From contig CANRNJ010000004.1 of the NCBI GenBank assembly GCA_947631955.1, positions 1-64,000 on the forward strand: DNA of 64,000 bases. The letters run 5' to 3'. The DNA is from an uncultured Lachnospiraceae bacterium (lineage in GTDB: Bacteria; Bacillota; Clostridia; Lachnospirales; Lachnospiraceae). Below, in pieces: positions 1-7,830 of this stretch. Within the stretch, counting starts at the first letter, position 1; each line of letters starts with the position of its first letter. The position numbers and the translations under genes were made by a program. The notes beneath the pieces are model-generated. The model saw only the letters and a program-made list of their open reading frames with translations, had not been told where the DNA came from and did no database searches.

Positions 1-52
1 TTCTCTGGAAGCTGGTTCTGCAGGAGCGGAGGTCCGGAGAGATTTGTTTCAT

Positions 53-124
53 TCCTCGATAGCTCAATGGTAGAGCACGCGGCTGTTAACCGCGGGGTTG
101 TAGGTTCGAGCCCTACTCGGGGAG
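53..124 (+). tRNA. tRNA-Asn (GUU)
   Basis: A full cloverleaf can be folded. The seven-base acceptor arms are TCCTCGA and TCGGGGA, with one U-G pair and discriminator G. The D-arm is AGCTCAATGGTAGAGCA, the anticodon GTT sits at 85-87, and the T-arm contains GGTTCGAGCC. No CCA is encoded. It is the first of three closely spaced tRNAs that probably share a transcript. Confidence 0.95.
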
Positions 125-163
125 TTAAGGCGGGAAAGAGCAGCCGGGAAGAAGACAAGACAA

Positions 164-235
164 GGCTCCATGGTCAAGCGGTTAAGACATCGCCCTTTCA
201 CGGCGGTAACACGGGTTCGATTCCCGTTGGAGTCA
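164..235 (+). tRNA. tRNA-Glu (UUC)
   Basis: Acceptor arms GGCTCCA and TGGAGTC pair with one G-U, and the discriminator is A. The anticodon loop CTTTCAC places TTC at 197-199. The T-arm is CGGGTTCGATTCCCG. No CCA is encoded. It lies 39 bp downstream of tRNA-Asn with no terminator between them. Confidence 0.95.
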
Positions 236-277
236 TTTGCTTTTAAAAAGCAAATTTTTTTATATATAAATAATTGT

Positions 278-348
278 GGTGACTTAGCCAAGTGGTAAGG
301 CCCCGGTCTGCAACACCGTCATCGCCGGTTCAAATCCGGCAGTCACCT
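278..348 (+). tRNA. tRNA-Cys (GCA)
   Basis: Acceptor arms GGTGACT and AGTCACC pair perfectly, and the discriminator is T. The anticodon loop CTGCAAC gives GCA at 310-312. The T-arm is CCGGTTCAAATCCGG. The short D-arm (CCAAGTGGTAAGG) is usual for tRNA-Cys. It is the last tRNA before a strong terminator. Confidence 0.95.
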
Positions 349-359
349 TATAATCAATT

Positions 360-398
360 AAAAAATATCTTGTCGTTGATCGACAGGATATTTTTTTT
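360..398 (+). terminator. Rho-independent terminator of the tRNA cluster
   Basis: A hairpin of about 13 bp (arms 363-375 and 381-393, loop TTGAT, one G-U pair) runs straight into eight or more T residues. It lies 15 bp after tRNA-Cys and would end the tRNA transcript. Confidence 0.9.
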
Positions 399-504
399 AT
401 GAAAGTAACGGAAACCGGATAACGATATCGGATGACGATGGCTATAAAGAGAAACGCATGTTTAGAGCGCCGCATATAAGAAGATCACGGATTTTTCCTA
501 ATAG
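399..504. other. Spacer between converging transcripts
   Basis: This sits between the tRNA terminator and the minus-strand terminator of the DUF3048 gene. I see no ORF with a ribosome binding site and no RNA motif in it. Confidence 0.5.
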
Positions 505-545
505 AAAAACAGAGAGCAGCCGCCTTTGGAGTGGTTGCCCTCTGC
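505..545 (-). terminator. Rho-independent terminator of the DUF3048 lipoprotein gene
   Basis: Read on the minus strand, arms CAGAGGGCA and TGCTCTCTG (one G-U pair) close over a GC-rich inner stem and are followed by TTTTT. It lies about 130 bp past the stop of the minus-strand gene. Confidence 0.8.
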
Positions 546-672
546 TTTTAAACTTGTTTATGCCTGATTATATTGTTGGTAATGAGTTATTGATAGTTTT
601 ACAGTTTTACTGCCAGTAATCTTGTGGCGAACCCTTTTGCTGCATTGATATCTGATGTCGATCAAGCAGCCA

Positions 673-1845
673 TTAATTGCCGGATCCAATCTTCTGGCCG
701 TCAACCAAGAAGGAATCGCCGTCTTCCACGATACATACCATCGTCTTACCGGTATTTAACTGGATTTCATTGCCGTCATCGTCGTAATATCTTGTCGCAC
801 CGTAGTCGGATTTCTTTTCCCAGTTTACATGAATACCTCTGCCGTTGGTGAAGAACCATCCATCTCTTGTGGTGTCATGACACTGAAAAGCAAGATAACC
901 CTTTTGGTCACGGACCTCAAAATATGTGTTCTGGATCAGGATGTTCTTAAATGCAAGCTGTTTTCCGTTTGCCTGATCGATATGCGGACCATCGGAGTCA
1001 CCGGACAAGTGCTGATATCTGTCGTACAGCCCGGTTTCTTTGTTATAAACAAAGTAGCAGTTTGTCACCGGATAAGTAGGGGACATGTCCACTTTTTCGG
1101 CCGTAATAGAGTCGCTGTACTGTTCCAAAGTATTGGGCTCGCCTGACGGTGCGAACTTATAATGCTGTTCGTCAGCATAGCCGTCACGGTACGCCAGATC
1201 GTATCCCAGTTTGTTGATATCGGCTTTGATGCCGTCTGTGTCAACATAAGCGTTATCGGTCGAGTTACGCGCATCTTTGGCGCGCCAGAAATTGCTGCTG
1301 GACATTCCGTCAATATCCTGCGTATCAGGACGATTGATTACTTCATCTATGTAAAACGGACCGCCGTAATGGATATAAAAAGCATCCCATTCAAAGGACC
1401 AATATACATAATAATCACGGCAGCTTCTTACATTTCCGAGTCTGTCAAAACCGCTCCAATCCTGAAACAGCGCCATCAGTCTGGTAATGCTTCCTTCTAC
1501 ATTACACTCATACAGCACGTCCGCTCTGGAAATGCCATACTGAGAGGCGGTTTTGGTATTGGGGATCATAACGGTGATCGGTCTTGTATTGTTTACTTCT
1601 TCACTGACCCATTCGTTGGTGATACGGCTGCGAACCATACCTTCTTCCGGTGGAGTATCGTCATCCGTTTCTTGTTCTGTATCGTTCTGTTCTTCCATAT
1701 TAGTCTGGTCTGGTTCGACTATGTCATCAATCACCTGTTCCACAACAGGTTCTACAACCTCCTGACGTGGTTCTTCCTTGCCGCAGCCAAATAACAGAAG
1801 AGTAGAAGATAAGGCTGCAAGAAAGAGCACTTGTAATCTTTTCAT
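673..1845 (-). CDS. DUF3048 domain-containing lipoprotein (YerB-like)
   Basis: 390 residues. The N-terminus is a lipoprotein signal: MKRLQ, a hydrophobic stretch, then the lipobox LLFGC with the lipidated Cys near residue 21. An acidic, Thr/Glu-rich linker (about 30-70) follows. From about residue 85 comes the DUF3048 signature RPITVMIPNTKTASQYGIS, with ADVLYE and EGSITRLMALF after it. The protein should be anchored outside the cytoplasmic membrane. The family's biochemical role is not established; B. subtilis YerB is a member. AGGA lies 8 nt before the ATG. The gene stands alone, with a private promoter and terminator, and is divergent from the glycan cluster, so it is probably not part of that pathway. 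Confidence 0.9.
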   Translation of the reverse strand: MKRLQVLFLAALSSTLLLFGCGKEEPRQEVVEPVVEQVIDDIVEPDQTNMEEQNDTEQETDDDTPPEEGMVRSRITNEWVSEEVNNTRPITVMIPNTKTASQYGISRADVLYECNVEGSITRLMALFQDWSGFDRLGNVRSCRDYYVYWSFEWDAFYIHYGGPFYIDEVINRPDTQDIDGMSSSNFWRAKDARNSTDNAYVDTDGIKADINKLGYDLAYRDGYADEQHYKFAPSGEPNTLEQYSDSITAEKVDMSPTYPVTNCYFVYNKETGLYDRYQHLSGDSDGPHIDQANGKQLAFKNILIQNTYFEVRDQKGYLAFQCHDTTRDGWFFTNGRGIHVNWEKKSDYGATRYYDDDGNEIQLNTGKTMVCIVEDGDSFLVDGQKIGSGN

Positions 1846-1896
1846 TTCTAATCCTCGCTTTCCCTATTCAGTGCTACTAAAACTATACCGAAATTC

Positions 1897-1925
1897 ATTA
1901 TAACATAAGCAAATAGGAGAGTCAC
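1897..1925 (-). promoter_or_regulatory. SigA-type promoter of the DUF3048 gene
   Basis: On the minus strand GTGACT is followed by a 17-bp spacer and TATAAT, with TGT just before the -10 (extended -10). The start codon is about 50 nt downstream. Confidence 0.75.
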
Positions 1926-2022
1926 TAGAAAAAAATTGAAAAAGTCCACAAAATGTTAGGAAAATACCTTGAAAAGTTTGGGAATATGACAGTCACCCGG
2001 ACGGCGGAGTATGTAAACGGGC

Positions 2023-2110
2023 GGCATTTTTTGAATATATGGACGGCATGCTTTTCATGTATATGGACTGCATATTTTCTTCATATATGTGCAGTATATT
2101 TTTTCAGCGG
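2023..2110. repeat. Degenerate tandem repeat of about 24 bp (four units)
   Basis: Units start at 2023, 2045, 2069 and 2093. They share the pattern GGCAT-T/A-rich-ATATGGAC and diverge towards the right. The stretch lies in a gene-poor gap of roughly 490 bp between the DUF3048 gene and rfbD, whose only other contents are the promoters and the structured repeat listed separately. Confidence 0.6.
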
Positions 2111-2139
2111 TTGCATGATAATTGCGTTGATGATATGAT
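2111..2139 (+). promoter_or_regulatory. Predicted promoter of rfbD and the downstream cluster
   Basis: TTGCAT, a 17-bp spacer, then TATGAT preceded by TGA (extended -10). The transcript would carry the whole structured repeat at 2204-2338 in its 5' leader. Confidence 0.6.
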
Positions 2140-2203
2140 TAAAAAAGTATGACCGCCATGTTTATCAAGTATGCGGTGCAGGACAAATGTTGTGAAACGG
2201 AGA

Positions 2204-2338
2204 TAGTGTGAAAAATAAGCTCGATAGCTTATTTTTCACACGGAATTTGTGCCGGAGCGTCACAAATTCCCCTGATGGCAGACGCGAATTTGAGATTCGC
2301 GTCGCCCCGTCGCGTAAAACGCTCCGGAATGGAGATTA
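2204..2338 (+). repeat. Structured 135-bp repeat, copy 1 (rfbD leader)
   Basis: Nearly identical to 17629-17764 apart from the first hairpin loop. It can form hairpin 1 (GTGTGAAAAATAAGC with GCTTATTTTTCACAC), hairpin 2 (GGAATTTGTG with CACAAATTCC) and hairpin 3 (GACGCGAAT with ATTCGCGTC). The hairpin 2 loop CCGGAGCGT is exactly complementary to ACGCTCCGG near 2319-2327, so a pseudoknot is possible. It ends in GGAGATTA, which supplies the ribosome binding site of rfbD. It could be an RNA regulator or a small repetitive element. Confidence 0.85.
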
Positions 2339-2340
2339 AA

Positions 2341-3195
2341 ATGAAAATGAAAAAAGTGATAGTTACTGGCTCCAACGGACAATTGGGACGCGCGATCGAG
2401 CAACAGTATGCGGGGAGCACCGAATATGAATTGATCAATACCGATGTGGACGAATTGGATATTACAAACATCGATAAGGTCATGGAATTTGCCCGCAGCA
2501 TACAGCCTTATGCGATCATCAACTGTGCGGCATATACGGCGGTGGAAGCGTGTGAAACGCAGGAAGATCTGGCCTTCAGGATCAATGCAATCGGTCCAAG
2601 GAACCTGAGCATTGCTGCTGCAGAAACCGGGGCGAAGCTGATGCATGTTTCTACGGATTATGTTTTTGGCGGCAACGGAAACAGGCCGTACAGGGAAACG
2701 GATCCCGTGGACCCTCAGGGAGCGTATGGAAGAACGAAACTGGCGGGCGAAAATTTTGTCAGAGAATTCAGCGAGAGGCACTATATTGTCCGCACGGCGT
2801 GGCTGTATGGGGACGGTAAAAATTTTGTAAAGACTATGCTCCGTCTGGCTCAGACAAACGACAAAGTCCGGGTAGTGAACGATCAGATAGGCTCGCCGAC
2901 TAGCGCCGTGCAGCTTGCCGGAGCGATTGCGTATCTGCTCGCCACGGAAAATTATGGGCTGTTCCACGGCACCTGTGAGGGGGATTGCAGCTGGGCGCAG
3001 TTTGCAGAAGAGATCTTCCGGCTAGCGGGTAAAAAAACGGTTGTTGAGGGGATTACATCGGAGGAGTATGGAGCCGCCGTCAAGCGTCCTGCCTACTCGG
3101 TTTTGGAAAATTATATGTTAAAAATGACGACGGATTTCATGTTCGCTGATTGGCACGACGCTATTGCAGAGTATTTGAAAAATGAGCAGGTTTGA
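2341..3195 (+). CDS. rfbD: dTDP-4-dehydrorhamnose reductase (RfbD/RmlD)
   Basis: 284 residues, normal for the family. It performs the last step of dTDP-L-rhamnose synthesis, NAD(P)H reduction of dTDP-4-keto-L-rhamnose. The N-terminus has the Rossmann motif GSNGQLG. HVSTDYVFGG and the catalytic YGRTK (Tyr-x3-Lys) follow, with the C-terminal RPAYSVLEN typical of RmlD. I start at 2341 because GGAG lies 6 nt upstream. A longer in-frame start at 2275 falls inside the structured repeat and lacks an SD. rmlA, rmlB and rmlC are not in this window and must lie elsewhere. The stop codon sits in a 10-bp tandem repeat. Confidence 0.93.
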   Translation: MKMKKVIVTGSNGQLGRAIEQQYAGSTEYELINTDVDELDITNIDKVMEFARSIQPYAIINCAAYTAVEACETQEDLAFRINAIGPRNLSIAAAETGAKLMHVSTDYVFGGNGNRPYRETDPVDPQGAYGRTKLAGENFVREFSERHYIVRTAWLYGDGKNFVKTMLRLAQTNDKVRVVNDQIGSPTSAVQLAGAIAYLLATENYGLFHGTCEGDCSWAQFAEEIFRLAGKKTVVEGITSEEYGAAVKRPAYSVLENYMLKMTTDFMFADWHDAIAEYLKNEQV

Positions 3196-3250
3196 GTATA
3201 TTTGAGCGGGTTTGAGCGGGTTTGAGCGGGTTTGGGCATATTTGGCTTTA
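3191..3250. repeat. Six 10-bp tandem units spanning the rfbD stop
   Basis: Six consecutive 10-mers starting TTTG. Three are identical (TTTGAGCGGG); the outer ones are TTTGAGTATA, TTTGGGCATA and TTTGGCTTTA. The rfbD stop codon TGA is in the first unit. The period matches one helical turn. Confidence 0.9.
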
Positions 3251-3368
3251 CATTTGCGCTCTTTTATGAGAAAATAAAACGGCAGGTTTTAATAAACGGA
3301 ATAGGCATGTATGGGTCAGACGCGGCAGAGCGGAGAGCGCATACTTTTGGGAAAGGAAATCATAATTT

Positions 3369-4436
3369 ATGCAAAAGGTAGCTTTGATTACGGGTATTAC
3401 GGGTCAGGACGGTTCTTATCTGGCTGAATTTTTATTGGAAAAGGGATATGAGGTGCATGGACTTATCCGCAGGCACAGTATTTCCAATACGGCGAGGATA
3501 GACCACTTGATCCATTCCGATTACAATAGGGTTAAGTTCTTTCTGCATTTTGCGGATATGACAGATTCCAGTAATCTGATGCGTCTGATCGCGGAGATCC
3601 GTCCATCGGAGGTATATAATCTCGCGGCACAGTCCCATGTGGGGGTTTCTTTTGAGGTGCCGGAATATACTGCGGAGGCCACCGGGGTAAGCACTTTGAA
3701 ACTGCTTGAAGCGATCCGGGTAAACGGCGGCACATGCAGATTTTATCAGGCATCTACATCCGAACTTTTCGGCGGGATTCCGGAAACGGCGCCGCAGAGT
3801 GAAAAGACGCCGTTTTATCCGAAGAGTCCTTACGGCGCAGCTAAATTATACTCTTACTGGATCACTGTGAACTACAGGGAGTCGTATAATATGTATGCGT
3901 GCAACGGGATTTTGTTTAATCATGAATCACCAAGGCGCGGCGAAAATTTTGTCACAAGAAAGATCACTCTGGCGATAGCCAATATAATAGCCGGCAAACA
4001 GGACAAGCTTTCTCTTGGCAATATGAATGCCAAAAGAGATTGGGGATTTGCGGGAGATTATGTCAAAGGCATGTGGCTGATGCTTCAGCAGAGCGCCCCT
4101 GATGATTATGTGCTTGCGACCAACGAAACGCACACGGTCCGGGAGTTTGTGGAAGCGGCTTTTGCAGAACTTGGCGTGCAGATCCGCTGGGAAGGGGCCG
4201 GCGTTGAGGAAAAAGGTTACGATGCGGCAACGGGAAGATTGTTGGTGGATGTCAATCCGGAATTCTACCGTCCGGCGGAAGTGGAGTTTCTCTGGGGAAA
4301 TTGCGCGAAGGCCGAGCAGAAACTGGGATGGAAGCGCAATGTGGACTTCCAAGGCCTTGTGTCCATGATGATGGACAGCGATCTGAGGGCGATTGCCGGT
4401 ATGAGCTGTGAGGATTATAAAAAGAGCAGGGCATAA
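3369..4436 (+). CDS. gmd: GDP-mannose 4,6-dehydratase
   Basis: 355 residues, full length. It converts GDP-D-mannose to GDP-4-keto-6-deoxymannose, the first step of GDP-L-fucose synthesis. Visible features are the Rossmann motif [44 protein letters not shown], the catalytic YGAAK and [16 protein letters not shown], all hallmarks of Gmd. AAAGGAAAT precedes the ATG. The partner gene fcl is 1.9 kb downstream, separated by one membrane-protein gene. Confidence 0.96.
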   Translation: MQKVALITGITGQDGSYLAEFLLEKGYEVHGLIRRHSISNTARIDHLIHSDYNRVKFFLHFADMTDSSNLMRLIAEIRPSEVYNLAAQSHVGVSFEVPEYTAEATGVSTLKLLEAIRVNGGTCRFYQASTSELFGGIPETAPQSEKTPFYPKSPYGAAKLYSYWITVNYRESYNMYACNGILFNHESPRRGENFVTRKITLAIANIIAGKQDKLSLGNMNAKRDWGFAGDYVKGMWLMLQQSAPDDYVLATNETHTVREFVEAAFAELGVQIRWEGAGVEEKGYDAATGRLLVDVNPEFYRPAEVEFLWGNCAKAEQKLGWKRNVDFQGLVSMMMDSDLRAIAGMSCEDYKKSRA

Positions 4437-4442
4437 ACGGCT

Positions 4443-6182
4443 ATGGTGTCAGTAACAGCGGTATGGATCTATATTTTCTTTACGACTTTTACGATCGGAT
4501 ACGGGATCTTAAGCGGAACAAAAAAGCGGATCCCGTATTCGATCAGATATAAGGATTCCTATTTGGTATGCGGGCTCGTGGCCGTTACGGTATATGCCCA
4601 GTTTTTTAGTTTGTTCGGGCGCGTGGGTTTGGCAGCCAATGTGATCATGTCCGCGGCGGCGTTGGCTATAGCGTGGCGCAGCCGACGGGAATTCAAAAGC
4701 ATGTTCGCGGATATGCGGAACAAGATACGGGATAAGCGGATGGGAGGAAGTGCGAAGGCGTTTGGCGTGCTGTTCCTCTTTTTGTTGTTTTCGTACGGCG
4801 CTTCAAGGGGTATGATCCACTACGATACCGGTCTGTACCATGCGCAGAGCATCAGATGGATCGAAGAGTACGGTGTGGTCAGGGGACTGGGCAACCTGCA
4901 CTGTAGACTGGCATATAACAGTTCGTCATTCGCGTTGTCGGCACTGTACAGCATGTCCTTTTTGGGAGGACAGTCGTATCACTGTGCAGCCGGATGGCTG
5001 GCCTTTCTGCTGGCGGTGGTCTGTGCTGAGATCGTGCCTTCTCTGCAGCGTGGCAGAATACGCACTTCTGATTTTGCAAGGCTTATGTGCGTGTACTATC
5101 TGGTCAATATCTTTGACGAGATGGTTTCGCCGGCCTCGGATTATTTTATGGTGTTGATCGCTTTTTATATCGTGATCCGCTGGCTGGACCTGTTGGAGGA
5201 AGAGATTGAGGAGATCTACCCTTATGCAATGCTCTGCGTGCTTTGCGTTTTTTTGATAACAGTCAAGCTTTCCGCGGCGCTGATCCTGATTCTGGCGGTC
5301 CCTCCGGCCGTTTGCCTGATAAAAGAAAAGAGAGTCCGTGAGATCCTGCGGTACCTTTTTCTCGGAATTGTGACATTGCTGCCATATTTGATCCGGAATG
5401 TGATGATATCCGGTTGGCTGGTCTATCCGTTTACCCGGATCGATCTGTTTGACGTGCCGTGGAAGATACCGAAAGGACTGGCGGATTATGACGCCAAGGA
5501 GATCCAAGTATACGGAAGAGGATATTCCGATGTATCGCTTTTTGATATGCCGGTTAAGCAATGGATGCCGGATTGGTTTCGGTCGCTCAGCAGAATAGAT
5601 CAGTGCATGACGGCGGCAGCGGCGGTGTCGGTAGTTCTGTTGGCGGTCTGTGGAATCGGGACTGCATGCGGATGTTGGAAAAGGCGCAGAAGATTTCTGC
5701 CGGTACAGGCGGCGGTGGCATGTTCTTTTCTTTTCTGGCTGTGCACATCCCCGCTGATGCGTTACGGCTGCGTATATGTGTATCTGACCCCGGCGGTGGT
5801 GTTGGGAAATCTGTATGTGCTCTATGCCGCTGGCGGAGAAAAAGACGGAAAGCCGTCGGAAGACAGGTCTTCACCGGGAGATACGCCCGGACGGAAAGCG
5901 GTCAGAAGATGCGCGGTTTTTGGCTCGGTCATGCTGCTTCTTTACAAGGCCGCGGCTCTTGGCGGGCAGATCTGCTCGTCTTTTGAAAATGATTATTGGC
6001 TTACGCAGAAAGATTATGATAATTATGAAACGGCCGCCTATGAGATAAACGGAGTGACGTTCTATTATCCGAAAGAAGGGGACCGGGTGGGATATGAGAG
6101 TTTCCCGTCGGCGCCCGTGAAGGCCGACATCCTTTTTATGGGGTCTTCCGTGGAAGACGGCTTTATGGCTGCCGACCTGTAA
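4443..6182 (+). CDS. Large integral membrane protein (LIC_10190-like)
   Basis: 579 residues with about 11-13 hydrophobic segments. A conserved-looking block, YDTGLYHAQSIRWI followed by GLGNLHCRLAYNSS (about 126-162), resembles the LIC_10190 family of membrane proteins found in polysaccharide loci. That assignment is from memory and moderate. The layout (many helices, an acidic loop early on, a C-terminal soluble tail) recalls GT-C glycosyltransferases, but I see no proven catalytic motif. It starts 6 bp after gmd and sits between gmd and fcl, so it is probably co-transcribed and may act on a fucose-containing glycan. Confidence 0.6.
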   Translation: MVSVTAVWIYIFFTTFTIGYGILSGTKKRIPYSIRYKDSYLVCGLVAVTVYAQFFSLFGRVGLAANVIMSAAALAIAWRSRREFKSMFADMRNKIRDKRMGGSAKAFGVLFLFLLFSYGASRGMIHYDTGLYHAQSIRWIEEYGVVRGLGNLHCRLAYNSSSFALSALYSMSFLGGQSYHCAAGWLAFLLAVVCAEIVPSLQRGRIRTSDFARLMCVYYLVNIFDEMVSPASDYFMVLIAFYIVIRWLDLLEEEIEEIYPYAMLCVLCVFLITVKLSAALILILAVPPAVCLIKEKRVREILRYLFLGIVTLLPYLIRNVMISGWLVYPFTRIDLFDVPWKIPKGLADYDAKEIQVYGRGYSDVSLFDMPVKQWMPDWFRSLSRIDQCMTAAAAVSVVLLAVCGIGTACGCWKRRRRFLPVQAAVACSFLFWLCTSPLMRYGCVYVYLTPAVVLGNLYVLYAAGGEKDGKPSEDRSSPGDTPGRKAVRRCAVFGSVMLLLYKAAALGGQICSSFENDYWLTQKDYDNYETAAYEINGVTFYYPKEGDRVGYESFPSAPVKADILFMGSSVEDGFMAADL

Positions 6183-6303
6183 ATTACAGATATGATGCGG
6201 CTCCTTACAGTGAATAAATAATAATAAACATACATAGAAGCGGCGCGCCCGCAGGATCAGTGAAGGCTGGAAGCGGCGCAGAAACTTCGGAAATGGAGAA
6301 AAA

Positions 6304-7257
6304 ATGAACACAACGCTCACAAAAAAAGACAAGATTTATGTTGCAGGACACAGAGGTTTGGTCGGAAGCGCCATCGTGAGGAATCTGGAGGCGAAGGGCT
6401 ACACGAATATCATTGGCCGGACGCATAAAGAACTGGATCTCACGGATCAGCAGGCAGTCAGAAATTTCTTTGAAACGCAAAAACCCGACGTGGTGATCCT
6501 TGCCGCGGCCAAAGTGGGCGGCATCAATGCCAACAATACGGCTCCTGCGGAATTTGCCTATGAAAATATGCAGATACAGTGCAACGTGATCAAATGCAGC
6601 CATGATCATCATGTAAAAAAACTGCTGTTTTTGGGAAGCACCTGTATCTATCCGAGGATGGCGCCTCAGCCGATACCGGAAGACGCGCTTCTTACCGGAC
6701 CGCTTGAAGAAACGAATGAGGCCTATGCGATCGCGAAGATTTCAGGGCTTGAGATGTGTAAGTTTTATAAACGGCAGTATGGAGATGATTTTATCAGCTG
6801 CATGCCCACCAATCTTTATGGACCTCATGATAATTATGATCTTCAGGGATCGCATGTTATGCCGGCGATGATCCGCAAATTTCATGAAGCAAAAGTAAAC
6901 GGCAGTCCCACAGTAGAATTATGGGGCACCGGTTCTCCTTTAAGAGAGTTTCTGTATGTGGACGATATGGCGGACGCCTGCGTATTTCTGTTGGAAAATT
7001 ACAGTGGGGAGCAGCATGTCAATATCGGTACGGGCAAAGAAGTCACAATAAAGCAGCTTGCCGAAACGGTTCAGAAAGTCGTGGGTTATCAGGGTGAGAT
7101 CGTATGGAACAAAGAGATGCCGGACGGTACGCCGCGCAAACTGACGGACGTGACAAAGCTGCACGGACTGGGGTGGCAGCATAAGGTCGATCTGGAAGAG
7201 GGAATACGGTTGGCGTATGATTGGTTCAGAGAGAATGTGGATTCTGCAAGAATGTAG
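6304..7257 (+). CDS. fcl: GDP-L-fucose synthase (epimerase/reductase)
   Basis: 317 residues. It converts GDP-4-keto-6-deoxymannose to GDP-L-fucose with NADPH, completing the pathway begun by gmd. The N-terminus has the SDR motif [32 protein letters not shown] and the catalytic YAIAK then match the Fcl/WcaG family, as does [24 protein letters not shown] lies 7 nt before the ATG at 6304. The 120-bp gap before it holds no clear promoter. Confidence 0.96.
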   Translation: MNTTLTKKDKIYVAGHRGLVGSAIVRNLEAKGYTNIIGRTHKELDLTDQQAVRNFFETQKPDVVILAAAKVGGINANNTAPAEFAYENMQIQCNVIKCSHDHHVKKLLFLGSTCIYPRMAPQPIPEDALLTGPLEETNEAYAIAKISGLEMCKFYKRQYGDDFISCMPTNLYGPHDNYDLQGSHVMPAMIRKFHEAKVNGSPTVELWGTGSPLREFLYVDDMADACVFLLENYSGEQHVNIGTGKEVTIKQLAETVQKVVGYQGEIVWNKEMPDGTPRKLTDVTKLHGLGWQHKVDLEEGIRLAYDWFRENVDSARM

Positions 7258-7271
7258 GCGATAACTTACAA

Positions 7272-7300
7272 TTTACAGAACGGGTGATGTCTGCTATTAT
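7272..7300 (+). promoter_or_regulatory. SigA-type promoter of the Spo0A-C gene
   Basis: TTTACA, a 17-bp spacer, then TATTAT, 57 bp before the ATG. It lies just after the fcl stop, so the regulator gene can be expressed independently. Confidence 0.75.
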
Positions 7301-7356
7301 TTAAGTATGCAATATAACTACATAAATAGGTTGATGCGCAAAAGGAGTAAAAGGGA

Positions 7357-7737
7357 ATGTTACAAGCAAATATGGTGTCCGAGCAAGAACTGGAACAGGC
7401 GATTTCCGGTTTCATGTTAGAGTTGGGCATACCTGCGCATTTACGAGGTTATCAGTACCTGAGAAGTGCGGTAGGAATGTGCACGAAGGACATGGAATTG
7501 GTAGGCAGCGTCACGAAGCTTTTGTATCCGGATCTGGCGAAGATGTACAAGACAACAGATCAGAAGATCGAGAGAGCAATCAGAAATGCTATTGAAGTAT
7601 CGTGGGAAAGGGGAAACAGTGTGCTGTTTGAAGAACTATTCGGTTACAGCAACTCAAGTGAATACGTAAGACCTACAAATAGCGAGTATATTGCAACGGT
7701 AGCCGACTACATACGACTAAAGTACAGGCTGGTATAA
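7357..7737 (+). CDS. Stand-alone Spo0A C-terminal DNA-binding domain protein
   Basis: 126 residues that align along their length with the Spo0A effector domain: GIPAHLRGYQYLRSAV, KLLYPDLAKMYKTT, KIERAIRNAIEVSW, FGYS and PTNSEYIATVADYIR. There is no receiver domain, so phosphorylation cannot control it as in Spo0A. It should bind DNA in the cytoplasm, perhaps at 0A-box-like sites, constitutively or through another partner. AAAGGAG lies 9 nt before the ATG. It has its own promoter and terminator in the middle of the glycan cluster, which fits a local regulator. What it regulates cannot be read from the sequence. Confidence 0.88.
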   Translation: MLQANMVSEQELEQAISGFMLELGIPAHLRGYQYLRSAVGMCTKDMELVGSVTKLLYPDLAKMYKTTDQKIERAIRNAIEVSWERGNSVLFEELFGYSNSSEYVRPTNSEYIATVADYIRLKYRLV

Positions 7738-7758
7738 AATACGCGTCGGGCGGCCGGA

Positions 7759-7791
7759 AAAGGAAGAGATACGTCTCTTCCTTTTTTTCTT
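7759..7791 (+). terminator. Rho-independent terminator after the Spo0A-C gene
   Basis: A perfect 9-bp stem (AGGAAGAGA with TCTCTTCCT, loop TACG) is followed by a T-rich tail. It lies 25 bp past the stop. Confidence 0.9.
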
Positions 7792-7830
7792 TAGGTATGA
7801 TAAAATATTTGATATTGATAAAGGAAAGGC

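Noticed and set aside
53-348. tRNA cluster as an integration site for a genomic island
   Set aside because: No integrase and no repeated tRNA 3' end was seen in the window.
1953-2138. 61-codon open frame MLGKYLEKF... in the left gap
   Set aside because: No ribosome binding site; the residues mirror the 24-bp DNA repeat, and the frame ends in repeat-derived hydrophobic residues.
3247-3275. Possible gmd promoter TTTACA-17-GAAAAT with TGA
   Set aside because: The -10 matches the consensus at only four of six positions and it abuts the tandem repeat. It may be real but I cannot support it.
7270-7360. 0A-box for autoregulation upstream of the Spo0A-C gene
   Set aside because: No TGTCGAA-like heptamer is seen between fcl and the ATG.
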